Below, piece by piece: positions 1 to 13,145 of a stretch of DNA of 64,000 nt. The DNA lies in contig VWZL01000079.1 of the NCBI GenBank assembly GCA_013396915.1, forward strand, positions 186,001-250,000. Reading direction: 5' to 3'. The stretch comes from Stercorarius parasiticus (taxonomy: Eukaryota; Chordata; Aves; Charadriiformes; Stercorariidae). A model generated the notes under the pieces. That model did not search any database, was not told where the DNA came from, and worked only from the letters and a program-made list of their open reading frames with translations. A program made the position numbers and the translations under genes. Numbering within the stretch: the first letter of the stretch is position 1; each line of letters opens with the position of its first letter.

Positions 1-1170
1 GCTCAAACCAGGCTGGTGCACATCCCTTCTTGCAGGCAAGAAAATCAACCCAGCGGTTCGCTTGATTTTACAGCTTACATTTTACCAGACTGAAAGACAA
101 CGGAGCAATAAAAGGGGGGAAAAAAAGAAATCCACAATCCTGAATGTTGTTATTTCAGTGTCAGTTTGCAGAGTGTAATCCCATTTAAGAATTTCAACAA
201 TTCCTGTTATTGCCGTATTGCATGCGACTTCTACTTTCTGCTCTATTAGGACATATTTCTGTGTTATGCAGCTGTCTAAAATCTGCTTTTGCTTTAAAGA
301 CAGATGCAAACAGCTGTTTAATGAATCTGTCATTTCCTTATCTTCCCCATTTCTGCAGTCTGATTATATCTAAGTGCCGCACTGTCTTTTAGAGACATAT
401 TTTGTAGGCAGAATAAGTCACATTTTCTTCTGTATTTCTAATATTTATGTCAACTTGGGAAAAATATCCTCTCAACATTAAATCTTTAGAACTAAAAAAA
501 AAAAAAAAACAAAGCGAGGGAATAAGTTGATACATTAGACATCAAATCTGATGTCATGTTTTACAAGTTTGATCTCACAAGGAGCATGTTGTCAAAGGAA
601 ATTCTTCAGCTTGTTCACATGCTCGTGAACTGAATGCCATTTCGCTGCTTGATGGAAGTAATTTAGAATAATATGTTAAAATGCCGTATATCATAGGTGA
701 GCAGTTTTCTCTGAGACCTGCTGCATACAGTCTAGACTGATTTTTTAAAATACTGTCAGTTACTGCTATAGTCTAGTACTCCTCAAGTTGACATAGTCTG
801 AATGGCAGATTGAGGATAAGAGTGAAATACATTTAAATGTGAAGATAAAGGAAAAGCAGAAAAGAGAATGAAATTGCAGAGAGATTCAGGGAATAGCTAA
901 AAAGCATTCAGGTCGACAAATTGCAATCAGGATGAGAACCATCAGAAGTCTACTAAAGCGCGGCCTGATAAGTCCTGTGTAAAAACCGTGTGTGAGTGAT
1001 ATATGCACACCGTCTTCTCTCAAAAAGGTACAGCTGAACAGTTTTAAGAAAGCGAGCTATACCGCAAGAAAGTGGTGAAGTTTGATTTTCAGTGTAGGAT
1101 TAGTGTTGACGTCTTTTTCTATTGAAAAAAATGTGAGCCCAAGGTTTGAAATTCTGTATTGCTGTAACTT
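1..1170. other. AT-rich unique non-coding DNA
   Basis: No gene or repeat is recognised here. Open frames are short and compositionally random. A 16-base A run sits at 494-509. This block is probably intergenic or intronic. Confidence 0.6.
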
Positions 1171-1178
1171 GGACTCAC

Positions 1179-1463
1179 ACTGTGTGCCCATCTTTAAGAA
1201 TCGTATTTGAATTATGAGCTCTGAAGCAGAAATGAGCCAGGGAAAACACATATATGAAAACTGGATCCTTTCTGACTAAGTAGTCAGTGGTTCCCTGATT
1301 AGATGCAGCCCGGTTATATTTTTGGGTGGCCACAATCACACTGTCATTGGGGGCTATCAGCTGGCGGGATGAATTATAATACAGTGATGCCTCTACCTCT
1401 GAGCGCTCCCAGGGATGTAGATGCACTGCCTGCCACCAGGATGTCCTGAGTCGCTCAGACATT
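1179..1463 (-). other. Candidate protein-coding exon, unidentified
   Basis: On the minus strand the frame is open from an ATG at 1498 down to a stop at 1175-1177. On that strand an AG (bases 1465-1464, after gtactcc) could be a splice acceptor. A GTGAGT (1178-1173) directly after the last open codons matches a strong donor. The enclosed 285 bases would encode about 95 residues, including SWWQAV, HPWERSEVEASLYYNSS and APNDSVIVATQKYN. Compared with the low-complexity chance frames around it, this composition is more protein-like. The polypyrimidine tract before the AG is weak. I do not recognise the protein, and no neighbouring exon is visible. It could equally be a chance open frame or a decayed insertion. 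Evidence is frame and splice-site pattern only. Confidence 0.25.
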
Positions 1464-1499
1464 CTGGAGTACGCATACATTAATTCAAAAAAATTCATT

Positions 1500-2655
1500 T
1501 TTCCACCTTTCCTATACTTCAGCTGACCTCCACGTCAATACATGGTGAAGTCCTGGTAGGATACATTCTCCGAAGTTTTCCCATCATGAGCACTGGCAGG
1601 CTGCAGTGGAAAAGCCTCTCCCCTTCCATCTCCTTCTCTACTGTTGCCATATCCCTGCCCTCCCTTGGCCAATGTGCTCTTTTCTGATTTACATGGGATT
1701 TGCATGCTCTTGAATACCAGTTTTACCTGTAATATCAGTAAATCTTATTATTCTGCTGCTCATCTTTCAAATGAATATTCCAATCCTGCAATATATCAAA
1801 TGCTTGCAATCCCAGTGAAGATACTGAGATTACTCACAGGGAAGTGGTTACAAGGGGGTCTTGTCTTCCTTTCCTTCTTTATATGCGAACTTGAGGCCAA
1901 TCTAATTTGCAGATAATCCTTTCCCTTTGAAAAACTAGAATGACAATACCAACTTCTTAAATAGTGTAAAAATATTGAGTAAAAATGTGTACATGTACGC
2001 ACTGGCATACATTATTGGGAAACATTTAAACTAACTAGAAACACAAATATTTAATTGTCTTTTTTTTGTGGCTGAGAACTTGTTTTGACGAGACCAGGAA
2101 GGATGTTGTGAAATGATACACAGGTAGTGTCTATCCCAAGCAAGAGATGTTCGCTGGCCGAATGAACTCTTTTGGCTTATACATGGTTAACTGCTTCTAC
2201 ACATCAGGGCTGGGGTTCCTTTGTCTCAACTTGCAGGTCTAGGAAGAAGACACCTGAAGCTAAAATAATACACACACACACCCCTACCCTTATCTCCCTG
2301 GTAGTCAGAGGAGATAAGGAGTCACTTTCAGAGTGTGATCTGTCTGACCTATTTTGGTCGTCTCTTTTGGATAAGCTACTTTAAAAGTGTTTGTTCCTCT
2401 CTTTGGATTTTAAAGGCAACCTGAGTGATCAGCTCAGATGCAAGCATCTGTAGGTTGTTCAGATGGCTTCTATTGCAGGTCACCATGGAGGTTAATGCTG
2501 CTGCGAAATGATGTCCTGATTAATGGAGATATTAAAGATCTTATACTATGAAAAGCATGACTTGCAATTTTCTAGACAAATCTGATTTAGCTGACCGATA
2601 GGACAGCATCAAAGAATGTTATATAGGAACTGCTCATATATACGTATGTGTATAC
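1500..2655. other. Unique non-coding DNA
   Basis: No gene is recognised. It contains a short (CA)n run at about 2270-2281 and an AT-rich stretch leading into the CR1 that begins near 2656. Confidence 0.6.
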
Positions 2656-2964
2656 AATAAAATCAGAGAATGGTTGGGACCTTAAAGATCATCTACTTGC
2701 AACCCTCCTGCCATGGGCAGGGACACCTCCCACTAGACCAGGTTACTCAAAGCCCCGTCCAAACTGTCCTTGAACACCTCCAGGGATGGGGCAGCCACAG
2801 CTTCTCTGGGCAACCTGGGCCAGTGCCTCACCACCCTCACAGGAAAGAATTTCTTCCTGATATCCAATGTAAATCTACCCTCTTTCAGTTTAAAACCATT
2901 AACCCTTGTCCTGTCACTACACTCCCTGACAAAGAGTCCGTCCCCATCTTTCCTGTAGTCACCC
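2656..2964 (-). mobile_element. CR1 LINE, 5'-truncated 3' end
   Basis: Read on the plus strand, the block starts with a degraded octamer tail (ataaaatcagagaat) and the CR1 3' UTR signature ggttgggaccttaaagatc, so the element lies on the minus strand. The antisense frame at 2733-2978 encodes the CR1 ORF2 C-terminus ([26 protein letters not shown], then LPREAVAAPSLEVFKDSLDGALSNL in approximate order). The copy is truncated at about 2964, just upstream of the LKGAYRKDG region, so only about 300 bases of a roughly 4.5-kb element remain. It is non-autonomous and dead. Confidence 0.93.
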
Positions 2965-5900
2965 ATAGAAATATACATATTTTTATAAATATTTTTTTTA
3001 TAAATTGTTCCCTGTATTTACTTTTTTTTTTCCCAAAAGTTTATAATTACTATTAAAATATTAAATACCATTTTCTTTTCTTTAACTATTCAGGGTATTT
3101 CAAAATGAATGTCTAAATTTTCTATTGAAGTCAGAGGAGGTAAAAAACAAAAAAAGTTATTGATAACACAGTTTTCCCACAGAACTAATAACTGCATAGT
3201 ACACGGCATAATATTTTTACATGGGAAGCTACAAAGCAAATAAAACATCAAGTGAAATCCCATACACAGAAATAAATGATGACAATCCCACAGACAGCCA
3301 CCGAGTCAGGACTTTATCCCCAGCTCATAATGAAACACTTACTTTGACATAATACACCCCTAAGTACGCAATTACATCATTATAGCACACTCCTTAACCT
3401 CCTCCCAATTATTAAATGCCTCCCAAACTTCACTTAGCAGTATTTTGCTGAACATGATGAACAAAATGGTCTTCGTTTTATGATCTATCTGTATGTAATT
3501 TTTCATATGTTTCATTAGGTTTGAGAATCTTTTTGAAATTAAATTATGAAATGATTGGAACTTATGAAAGTAACAGTAAGCTAGAAGAAGAAAAAATACA
3601 GTTTTTACAAGGCAAACACAAGAAAGGTGTTGTTAATGGAAAGAGAGGATTTGTGACTAAAGCCTTTTCCTAGAGGCTCAAATGGGTATTGGTACTCTCT
3701 AACCTATAAGAGGTATAGCCTCTATTCTCAGTAGGTTTGTTCTCATCTGCATCACATGTTTCTTGTAAGACTTTCAACAGAGCATTTGCACGCCTTGATT
3801 TCCAAATTGGTTTTCTGCATGGTGCTCTTAGGCACAACTCACATGCATTTCTGGAGAATTTGGTTGCTAAATTCACAGAAGATTTGGAAATGGATAATCC
3901 TTGTGAACTACCTAGGAAGAAATGTACATCTAGACTCTGATGCTATTCTACCAGTTATAGCCCCATTCATACCCCAGTAGACTCATTTTATCTGCGAGCT
4001 TATTTCAAATAAGTAAAGAGACTAAAAGAAATGACTGGATTAAAAGACAGTATTTAAATTATTTTTCATTCCCCTTTCATCGATCAGAAGGAGTCTCTTA
4101 CTAGAAATATTCCACCTGGGAAATGAACGTGGTTAAGTTATTTGTTCATAAATATGCTGCAATAAAAGTAAGGAAATGATATTTTTAAGTCGTTTGAAGG
4201 TGCTGACATGGCATAGTTCCCAACAGTGGGAATTGCTCAGCGCGGGAGTTCAGGGAATACATCTATGAGTATCCCCAAAAATATGTACAACAGCTTTCAA
4301 CGATACACTACATTTACTTTTTTATTAGTCATTGTTCTTATATGTCAGAAACTTGTAACACTTTAGTTACCACTTAAGCATTCAAAATTTGCATTTATGC
4401 AAATTTCTGTTGGCTATTTTCACAGTTTACATTTGTTGGTGGTTTTTTTGCAGGGATGAGGGGCCAGTTTATAATAAGTCACTATAAACATTTCAGAAAA
4501 GATATAAAAGACGTTTCTACGCTCTGCCAAATTAGCACAACAGCATCTTTTAAGCTGTAGTTATTGGGAAAACCTATAAGTTGTGGATTTAGTATTTGTT
4601 GTACTTCAAGTAAAATCTGGGAAAGGGAAAAATACATGACCTTGCACTAATTAGATTTATATCAGTTTAAATCCTTGGCTTCCTCACTAAAGGTGCTAGA
4701 ACAGAGATCAGTTCTATTTTGGTTTATGAGAACTAAGGAAAAGCAAAGCCTACACGGCCCACCGGGTTGCTAAAATTAAGTCACAAACACTAGGGGAAAG
4801 AGTTGCCCTGCATGATCTCAGGCTCCCATCTGCGGGTAGCATCTCTCCAATTCTTCCTTAGACTGTACAATCATTGATCAATAAAACTCTTGGAAACCGA
4901 CAATCCCAAAATCAGTAAAAAATTAGATACTGCACGGTTTTGAAAAAGGGCACTTCAGTAACTCAAATCTCTCAAGACACTAACTCAGGCTGGGAAAGTG
5001 GTTTCATGTTGCTTTCAACTTTTTTGCTCACACAAATCTTGGTAAGGTCTTGGCTGGACAGTGCTCCAACTCTTACAGTTTTAGGAAGGAAATTATTTAT
5101 CTTATTACTTCTAGTCACTCTTGAATCCAGGACTGTACTTTACGTAGAACCAAGAGGCAGATTTTCACAGAGTTTCACAGGTGGACACCTTATTCCCGGG
5201 TGCTGCCAGTACCGTGGGTTTAGTGAGTGAGCCCTGAGGCTTCTTTTGCATTTATTCCATAGCCAGCTGATCCGTCACAATGGCTTGTCTCATAATTTCC
5301 CATCTGGTAGATATTTTCTTGGCTAGTTGAGACAGCATGTGGTTTACTTTTGCACATGTTCCTTGTTCTTTTTATATCAGTAATGACACAGTGTCATAAT
5401 AATAGGAACAAAAAATGCAGTTCTCCCAAAAGTGAGAGCACTCATCTCTTAACTTATCTTAATAGATAGTATTGGCTTAATTTACCTAAGACACTCTGTG
5501 GTTGGGTCCTGCTGACATTGCTGGGGATTTTCCAGATGCAGAGAATTATGAAGTCAAGGACAGCATTGCCGTTTCCTGCAGTTTTTACTAGGAAACTTAC
5601 AGAGCTGCCACCACTAAACAGCCCAGGTCTTGGAGTCACGTGAAAACCTAATCTTCCATCTTAGTTTCAGCTGTGTAGTAAACGTGCAGTACCACTTTCT
5701 AAAAAGCTTTCTAAAAAGCTCAAAAAGCAGAAGGTCCAGAAGGCATTATCACTATGATAATTGCAAAGAACAATGCTATTTACATTAAGTTGGCTCAGTA
5801 ACCTTTTTTCTCCCCTTTATTTTTTTTCATGATAGAAACCTAGAAATTTTCCTGTAAAATTTACTGTTATTCTTTGTTCCTTCACCAACCAGATGTACTG

Positions 5901-8900
5901 TAGTCGTTATGTTGGCTTAGACTCCTCATCCATGTTAGTTCTACATCCTAAGTTCAGCACTAGCCAATGCAACAGTTAACTGGGCAATGATTTAGTTTCC
6001 TCCATCCATTTAAAAAAAGAAAAGAAAAAAAAGGCAAAAAAACCCCCTTCCAACGAACAAAAACAAGCACCCCAAAAATCCCCAAGTGCTCCATTAAAAG
6101 ATGTTTTCTTTAAAAATAGTTGAGGCTTTGGTCAAAAAGTCTTTTGTTCAGACTTTCTGAAAGCCATGAGCACATACGTCACCTTGAGTTGCAAGGGAAA
6201 AAAGCAAGGAGAAAATAATTTTGATGAAAAATATGAGTGATGTAGTAAAAAAAATAAATAAATCCATGTTCATATCCATCTTTCTAAAAAAGTTCTACAT
6301 ACTTTTATTAGCTTGTATCTTCCACTCCAGGGGAAGGTTCAAGGAATCCAGATGTAGTCTTATGCAGGACCCAAGAAGCACTATAACAACTTTTGGCTCT
6401 CTAATCTCTTAAATTGTGATGGCTCCTATTTTCAGTAAGTCTTGAAGATGGAATTGCAGCTGGTGAACATTTGTTCTCTGCAATCTTTGGAAATATAAAT
6501 AAAAAATAACAAACTGCTTGGCTGAAACCTCAAATGCCAAGAGAGGATGGCAGACGCTACAAAGTAGTATTTACAATACTAATGAGGCAGCAATGACTAA
6601 TAGCTCAAGGAAGCTTATTTAAGAGTCAGTTCACAGCTGGTAATGAAAGTTTATAACAAAAAAACAATTACAAAAATTATGAACATAAAAATCAAAATTT
6701 AGTAGAAAACTTGGAGCATTAATATTTTACAAACTTCTCAAGAAGGACTCTGTACTCTTTTTTTTTTTTCCTAGAGCGAGTGCTGGGTTTTTTTGTACTT
6801 TGTTTCTTGGGCATCCAAATTTGCCCAAACTGAATATCAGGTCTTAACACAGTGTTGCAGTTGAGTGCGTAAGAATCATACTATGCAATGTCACTCCTGA
6901 AAACAGAACTATTGTGGAGGAGTAATAGATTTTACTTCTGATTTTGTTACAGGTTTTCAAAAGCGGAAGTGGCTCTCATAATTATAAAACCATCCTTCCT
7001 CACCTGCTCACAGTTAGTTCCTTCACTTTATATTTGCAATTTATTTTCAAGAAGTCATGCTAACATAATCATGTCCAGTAAATAACAGCTAAAAGGAAGC
7101 AGGTGCCACGCATAATGAACTTCCAGTCTCACAGTAGCTGAAGTGGAAATGGTTTTGGTCAGGATATTTAAATAAGTTGAGAGGAGATAAACTAGAGATA
7201 AAGCAGTCATTTTCAGTAAAACCTTTCCAGATCCACTTTGAAATCTCTCAAACAGCTGAGATATTCTCCTCTTTCCCTCTCTTCCTGCTATTTCTTTGAT
7301 CATTATCTGTGTAAAATTATATTCGATATGTGAGAACATGGATGAAATAAACTATTTTCTTTCATGCCTGAGAATGATGCCAGAAGAACATCCATGGAAA
7401 CTAATACCTTATTAATCCACACAGCAGATGCAGATAGACTGAGACAGGAAACTTACATCGGTCTCTTACTATACCTTGCAAGGGACTAATATTAAATAAT
7501 TTAAAAAAAAAATACCCAAACAAAAAGAACCCCAAGAATATCTTATTCAGACCTTTTCTGGTTTGGGTTTGTGCAAAAGTTTATGAAGTTTTTGTTTGTT
7601 TGGTTGGGTTTTTTTACTGTTTTTCGAAGCTCCTTTGTCTGACTAGACAATAAGCCTAAGCAGAATTCTTCAGAGCAACCGGGCTTAGTTGATATTCTTT
7701 CAGACACACTAAAAAACATTATAATTCTACCCTCTAAGGAGTCAAGCTGTGAGCAATATAATTTTCAAAATGGGAAAGAAGGGTATACATTGGTTATGGG
7801 CAATCTGTTCTTGTAACTTCTGTAATCAGCCAAGATGATGAGCTATGGCCTTCCTCATTATAACAGAAAATCAGATTTACCTCTGCCAAAAGAAATAGTA
7901 ACACTTAGCATTTATATAGCTCTTTTTCTCTTAAAGCTTTTTAGAAATATTAACTAATTATAGGTGGAGTTTTGAAGTTTCCTGAAAGAAATATCACAAC
8001 CTAAAATTCTATGAAGGGAAATAAAATTCCTACAAGGAAAAGGATCCTGGAAATTTATATCATTTGTAGTTATAAAATTACATGTAGAGAAAAAAAAATT
8101 CAACAACACCAACATCAATTGTGTTATAACAATATATTTAATGTTTGCAATTGCATTGTAATTATTTCTAATTAAAAAAAATTTGGTTATGAGGTTATCA
8201 AAAGAATGACCTGACATGGTGCCTTCATCATAAAAATTTGATTTGATAACTCAGGAATTTTTTTTCCGAAGTCTGTGTCATATTATTTGTGTAAGTCATT
8301 CGCTCTAGTGAAGTAGTATGACTTAACCAGTACAGCTTAATAATGTAACCGGTCTTTTAAATCATTGGTGTGGTTTAATGTTCTAGGACGGACAAACCTT
8401 TCAAGCAGAAATACTAAAGGCAGAAGTAGAAATTTTAGGGTGATAATCTGTGATAAAGATTTGTAAGCTATTTAAGTTGCTTGAGTGATTTTACAGCTGA
8501 CAAATGGCGTCCTTCAGAAATTTTGCAAATGATCATTTGGAAAGGTAATTTATAAGGAAATTCTGGGGTTGGAAGGAAATTTGTGATGTTTATTTTTTCT
8601 TTTACAGGTAGCTAGCTTTATATTTCTTATTAGTGGCTCTTATTCAGTAATATGCACTATCCACCTACTAAGGGGTTTTGTAACAAAACAGCTGTCGTTT
8701 CTTTTCTGGTTTTATAGTGCAGTGTTATAATTTCTTCTTTTTCTTTTAATTTAAATTATTTATACCCTTATGCCTGTTCACATCTTTGAAAACAGGCCAA
8801 AGAAATACCACTTACATTTATACTTATCCCTCAACTCTCCCACTCCAGTACTCATATACATATGATAAAAATATGTCTATGCATAAAGAAAAAAAATGAA

Positions 8901-8965
8901 TTCCATTTGTTGAATAAGCAGACTTGTCAATCATGGTCTTCATCAAAGAACTTTAAGTGTTACTG
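2965..8965. other. Unique AT-rich DNA, no gene recognised
   Basis: Six kilobases hold only short chance frames (at most 97 codons), A/T runs and no recognisable repeat. Scattered TATA-like and AATAAA-like strings are expected at this base composition and are not called. This is probably intergenic or deep intronic sequence. Confidence 0.55.
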
Positions 8966-9044
8966 CATGGCTGGGCATTTTGTACTAGAAGTTCTTCAGG
9001 TACTTTCCAACCATGAAGATTCTACAATTCTATTATTCTATTGC
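8966..9044 (+). mobile_element. CR1 3'-terminal scrap
   Basis: The stretch tactagaagttcttcaggt, followed by actttccaacc and attctacaattctatt, is a diverged form of the CR1 3' terminus (gactagatgatcttcaaggtc, ccttccaacc, attctatgattctatg). Only about 80 bases remain. It is oriented plus and stops about 25 bases before a CR1 in the opposite orientation, giving a tail-to-tail pair. Confidence 0.6.
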
Positions 9045-9071
9045 TGCAGTTCACATGGGTGGGAATAGCAG

Positions 9072-9230
9072 TAGAATCATAGAATCATAGAATNAGAGAG
9101 CAAGAAGGTCTCTCCTCAGCCTTCTTTTCTCCAGGCTAATCAACCCCAGCTCCCTCAACTCTTCCTCATAAGACTTATTCTCCAGACCCCTCACCAGCTT
9201 GGTTGCCCTTCTCTGGACACACTCCAGCAA
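9072..9230 (-). mobile_element. CR1 LINE fragment with internal loss at an N
   Basis: The plus strand begins with tagaatcatagaatcatag, the CR1 tail read in antisense, then a single N at 9094. It then jumps directly to ORF2 coding sequence. The minus-strand frame here reads [45 protein letters not shown] in approximate order, the C-terminal CR1 ORF2 signature. The roughly 200-odd bases that normally separate the tail from this segment are missing. The N may therefore mark an assembly join rather than one ambiguous base. Confidence 0.88.
9094..9094. other. Single N at a repeat discontinuity
   Basis: This ambiguous base falls exactly where the CR1 sequence changes from its terminal tail to an internal ORF2 position. 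Such placement suggests a gap closed with one N, not a polymorphic base. Confidence 0.7.
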
Positions 9231-10844
9231 GTGTTTACGGCTTGGGTCAGGCTGGTTGTTTGGAAGTTGTTGAAGGAAGTTGTTTTCTAACCTGACAGAT
9301 GTCTTATTCATATACGTTGCTGTATGAAAGAGCAGAATCTGCATCCAGAAACATTTCTAAGACATTAATTCATTGCAAACCTGTGTCTTCAGACAAAATA
9401 AACTATTACTTTCCTGAAATATCCTTTGCTTGTCACCTTCACCATTCACCTGCTTAGGTTCATCCAAATATTCTTTGTTTATGAATCAGTCTCATTTGAG
9501 CATTATTTCATGTTGATTGGGATGGTGTGGTTGCATCTGCCAAAAGACTGGGAGGCAGTTTGCCTTATATGTTGCCTTCTGATATGTCTGTCTATGCATC
9601 CAGGGAGGTACTTGCTCCATTTTCATAAAGACAGTGTAGGTCTAGTTAACCTTAGGTACTGCAAGACGAATGATACTTATAAAACTTTATCATCAGCAGA
9701 AATCACAATGCCAAAGTGAAACAAAAAACCACCAATGTACCTATTGGCCTCTTTTCCTTGAATCAGGACAAAAAACCTAAAGCCCATCATCAAAAATGTA
9801 ATGTGCTAGTGATACAATGCCATTAGAATCGCTATCCAGACAAAAGAAATAAAAGATCTTAGGAAATAAGGGAAGATTTTGTTTTTTTCCTTTTTCCTCC
9901 CATTTCTTGGATACAAGCTCCAGGCAGGAAGCTACACAAATTCTTGGATACTAGACGCCACCAGAGTTTCTAAGTATCTTTCAGATGTTTCTGGTTCAAC
10001 CGTTCTCAAAGATATGAAGTGAAACTCCCTTCTATCCACTGAAAATTCTATTTCCATAATCCTATAGATTACATCTCCTTGTAAATGGAAAGTAGAAAGA
10101 TGGGAACAATGTAAAATAAACCCCATTAACCTTACAGTTGGGCTACCTTACTGGAGGCCTATGCTTTACTTTCAAATCACATGAGCCTTCCACACCAAAT
10201 TATCATCATTACCCCTCTACAAAAAATCTAGTAGGCTTTTTTCTCCCAGAAAGGTTTAAATTTACCTCCAAACCATTGAAGTGTTTGCTCAGACTTGAAT
10301 CTACACCAAAGAAACACAATATAAGGATATAGAACAGCTGCACCAGGCTTTTTTTGTTCTTGATTTAGTAATTGCAGCAGTCAAAAGTGCTACTGGAAAC
10401 CAAAAAAAAACCCCCTGAACTGGATTGTGAGCTGCAGGAATTATCCCAGCATGACGCCTGACAGATGTTTCATCTCTTGGTCAGAAACAGATCCATGGTC
10501 TTCAGTTTGAGAAACGCTATGTTTTAACACTATGTAAGTGCTATTCCCACATTCTCAATAGCGAACTGCATGGGCAGAGCGCTGCAGTGTTTTAGTATGT
10601 ATTCTTTATCATTGCTCTTATGCTAAAATATTTTATAGATCCCATGGAATGTTTATCCACTATCAAAATTTGGGAAAATAATTTTTTAACTAAAAAATTC
10701 AGGAGAAAATGTATTTCTTTCACATTTTTCCAGTTTGAACACAAAATGTCAAAAAATCTGTTAGTCAGTGTAAGATTTTCTCCAGATTCAGAAAAACACA
10801 GAAATGTAGGTATGCAGAAAAATGAGAAAAGGTGATTATTTGCA

Positions 10845-10912
10845 TTAATTCCATGGTACTATTAATTAATTCCATGGTACCATGAATACCATTAATTTCA
10901 TGGCACAACTTT
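10845..10912. repeat. Imperfect tandem ATTAATTCCATGGTAC repeat with palindrome
   Basis: About three diverged copies of attaattccatggtac lie in tandem (near 10845, 10864 and 10889). The middle copy contains the perfect 12-base palindrome catggtaccatg at 10873-10884, which includes a KpnI-type ggtacc core. No function can be inferred. Confidence 0.7.
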
Positions 10913-12200
10913 TTTACCATAAGTACTTGCTAACAAGTGGTTTCCAACTTCCAGTAAAGCTCAAAGCCAGTTCCCTTTAAGTGATTTCCGTTTATGATAT
11001 ACAGGAAAAAAAAATATAAAAAATCAGAAGAAACTATGAGAAAGAACAAGGTAAGCCATGCAGGTGATTTTCTCAATCTGACTTAAGTCATAATGTTAAT
11101 TGGGCCATGCTATTGCCATTGAAGATAATATCTTTGGGGATATTAAGCATAGAATCCCCCTCCTGTTTTCCAGTTTGCTCTTTGCACAGCCTTACTTTGA
11201 CTTTGCTGAACACGCAGGGGAAAAAAAAAGATGCATCACCTCATCCACTGCTGAGAGCTAATCACCTGTAAAATACTTAGAATTCACTGTTATATAGGTA
11301 GCATCAGCTCTCAAAGGACTCAAAGCTGGTTTCACTGAAGTTGTGTGTTCTCTAATCTAGGATGACAGAGGACTTTTGGCGTGATCCTGTATGACTCAAC
11401 CCAGTGGGAGTTTCAGCACTGATTTAAATGGAATGGGATCCATGAAACCAAGTCAGAAAATCACTTCAGTATGTCTTTAACCTATCTCTGATTAGGAAAC
11501 AATGCAATTTATCATTGTTCCTTGTTCTCTGAGGGTAGTCATCCTGATTTGGGGTCTATATGTTCACACCTGTAATACTATAACAACCAGAAACTCTCAT
11601 TGGTTCATGTCACATTATATTGGGTGCTCTATAAACACAAAGAAATATCCTGTAAAATCAAACCCACACACCTGATTGCGTGTCCTCTAGAGTTTTACAG
11701 GATTTCCCTTTATATTGTACATGCCATTGTATGTTGTCTCCTGCACATTGCTGATGATGGAGATTGAGGGTATATACACCTATGAGAGTTCTCAACCTAC
11801 AAATGCCTATATTTTATTTTATTTTTCCACTGGTGAGCAAAGCTTATCATGACTTGAACAACGAAAGCCTACAGAGAAAGCTGCCAGGAAAATCAATTTA
11901 AATCCCCAAACTCTGAGCAGACTACAATACACAGAAAAGGAAAGAAAAAGGGAGGAAAATAAAGAGGTCCTTATCTGGTTTACATTATCGGTTTGATAAT
12001 GCTGCTTTCCAGGTACCATATTCTTCACGCAGTATCAAAACCCTACTGATTATTGGGGAGATTGGCATTTTACAGAAATAACACAGAACATCCTCTGTGC
12101 CGCTGCAATTAGCCGTTTCCAAACACTAGACTTAACTGAACAACTCCTGCAAAGATTAAATGACCCATTCTGTTCCCACCTATCTTTTTTTCTTCTTCCT

Positions 12201-12263
12201 TATGTTCTGTTGTGTCATACTATGTTCTGTTATGTTCGGTTATGTTGTTATGTTATGTTGTTT
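12201..12263. repeat. TATGTT-type microsatellite, degenerate
   Basis: Repeated tatgtt units (tatgttctgt, tatgttcggt, tatgttgt, tatgttatgttg) run for about 60 bases with irregular spacing. This is an ordinary degenerate simple repeat. Confidence 0.75.
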
Positions 12264-13047
12264 TCTATGCTTGTAGCCCTTTGGGGATGTATAATGAGAA
12301 CCGAAGCACAAATGAGAAAGCAGAAAATACAAAGCAGTGAGCGTAGGTTTAGGCAAAGTGACAGCTGCCATTAGAGATAAGGTAATTCTACTAAAAGGCT
12401 CCAGCAGAGATTAAAACTAGCCCACACTGCCGAGCTGCCAAAGAAAGAAAAGAGCTTTTTGCTAGGTATTTTTCTCTGCCGCTGTTTCTTCTTTTGTTTT
12501 AGTGGGAGGGGGAATTCATAAAGTATTTGTCCTCATCTTTCACTTATATCCTCCTATAAATAGCTGGGGGTTGGGGGGACAATAAAAAACTCCTCTTTTC
12601 CTTCAAAGAATATAGTTTCCTTTTTCTACGGATGTTGTTCTCCAAGCCCAGTCAGCTCCTGCCTTTTCTTGTCATGCCCCACAGCAAAAGAAAGGCAGCA
12701 CAAGAAAGGAAGAAACGTAGCACACTAACACGGGGAAATTTAAAATGCACGTTCAACCTTTTGTGACTGTTGGAAAATAAATCCATGGAAAAAATCCACC
12801 GTTACTTATTCCATATTTGGCTGAATTAATGACTTCCCCTTCAGTCTCCCTTATCTTCCAAATAAAATATGAAAATTTTAAACAACCAAAAATTGCACAG
12901 CTAAGAAAGTACTGTTATATGTTTTTTGCCCAGCTTCCTCTTCTTACAGAAAAGCTTGAATCATACAACCTGCCTTGACGCTGTGTGGTTAAAGCTGCGA
13001 TATTGGTCAAGAAAAGACAGTCCAAGGGCAAGATTTGAGAACATAGC

Positions 13048-13145
13048 ACTTCTCGTGAGATCCTGGGTAAATGAGTTACCCGCATCTATCTCCATCTTTC
13101 CATTCGTAAAATCAAGACAAAATAACCCTGCCTGGACTATTCTCT
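13048..13145 (+). mobile_element. Possible MIR-like SINE remnant
   Basis: The order cctgggtaaatgagttacc, ctccatctttccattcgtaaa, then ataaccctgcctgg resembles the conserved 3' half of MIR (ctgggcaagtcacttaacc, cctcatctgtaaaatg, ataatacctacc). Divergence is high, as expected for an amniote-wide old repeat. This is recognised from memory of the family only. Confidence 0.35.

Larger units (their letters stand above)
9231..13040. other. Unique non-coding DNA
   Basis: No gene or dispersed repeat is recognised apart from the small tandem motifs listed separately at 10845-10912 and 12201-12263. Open frames are below 100 codons and not protein-like. Confidence 0.55.
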
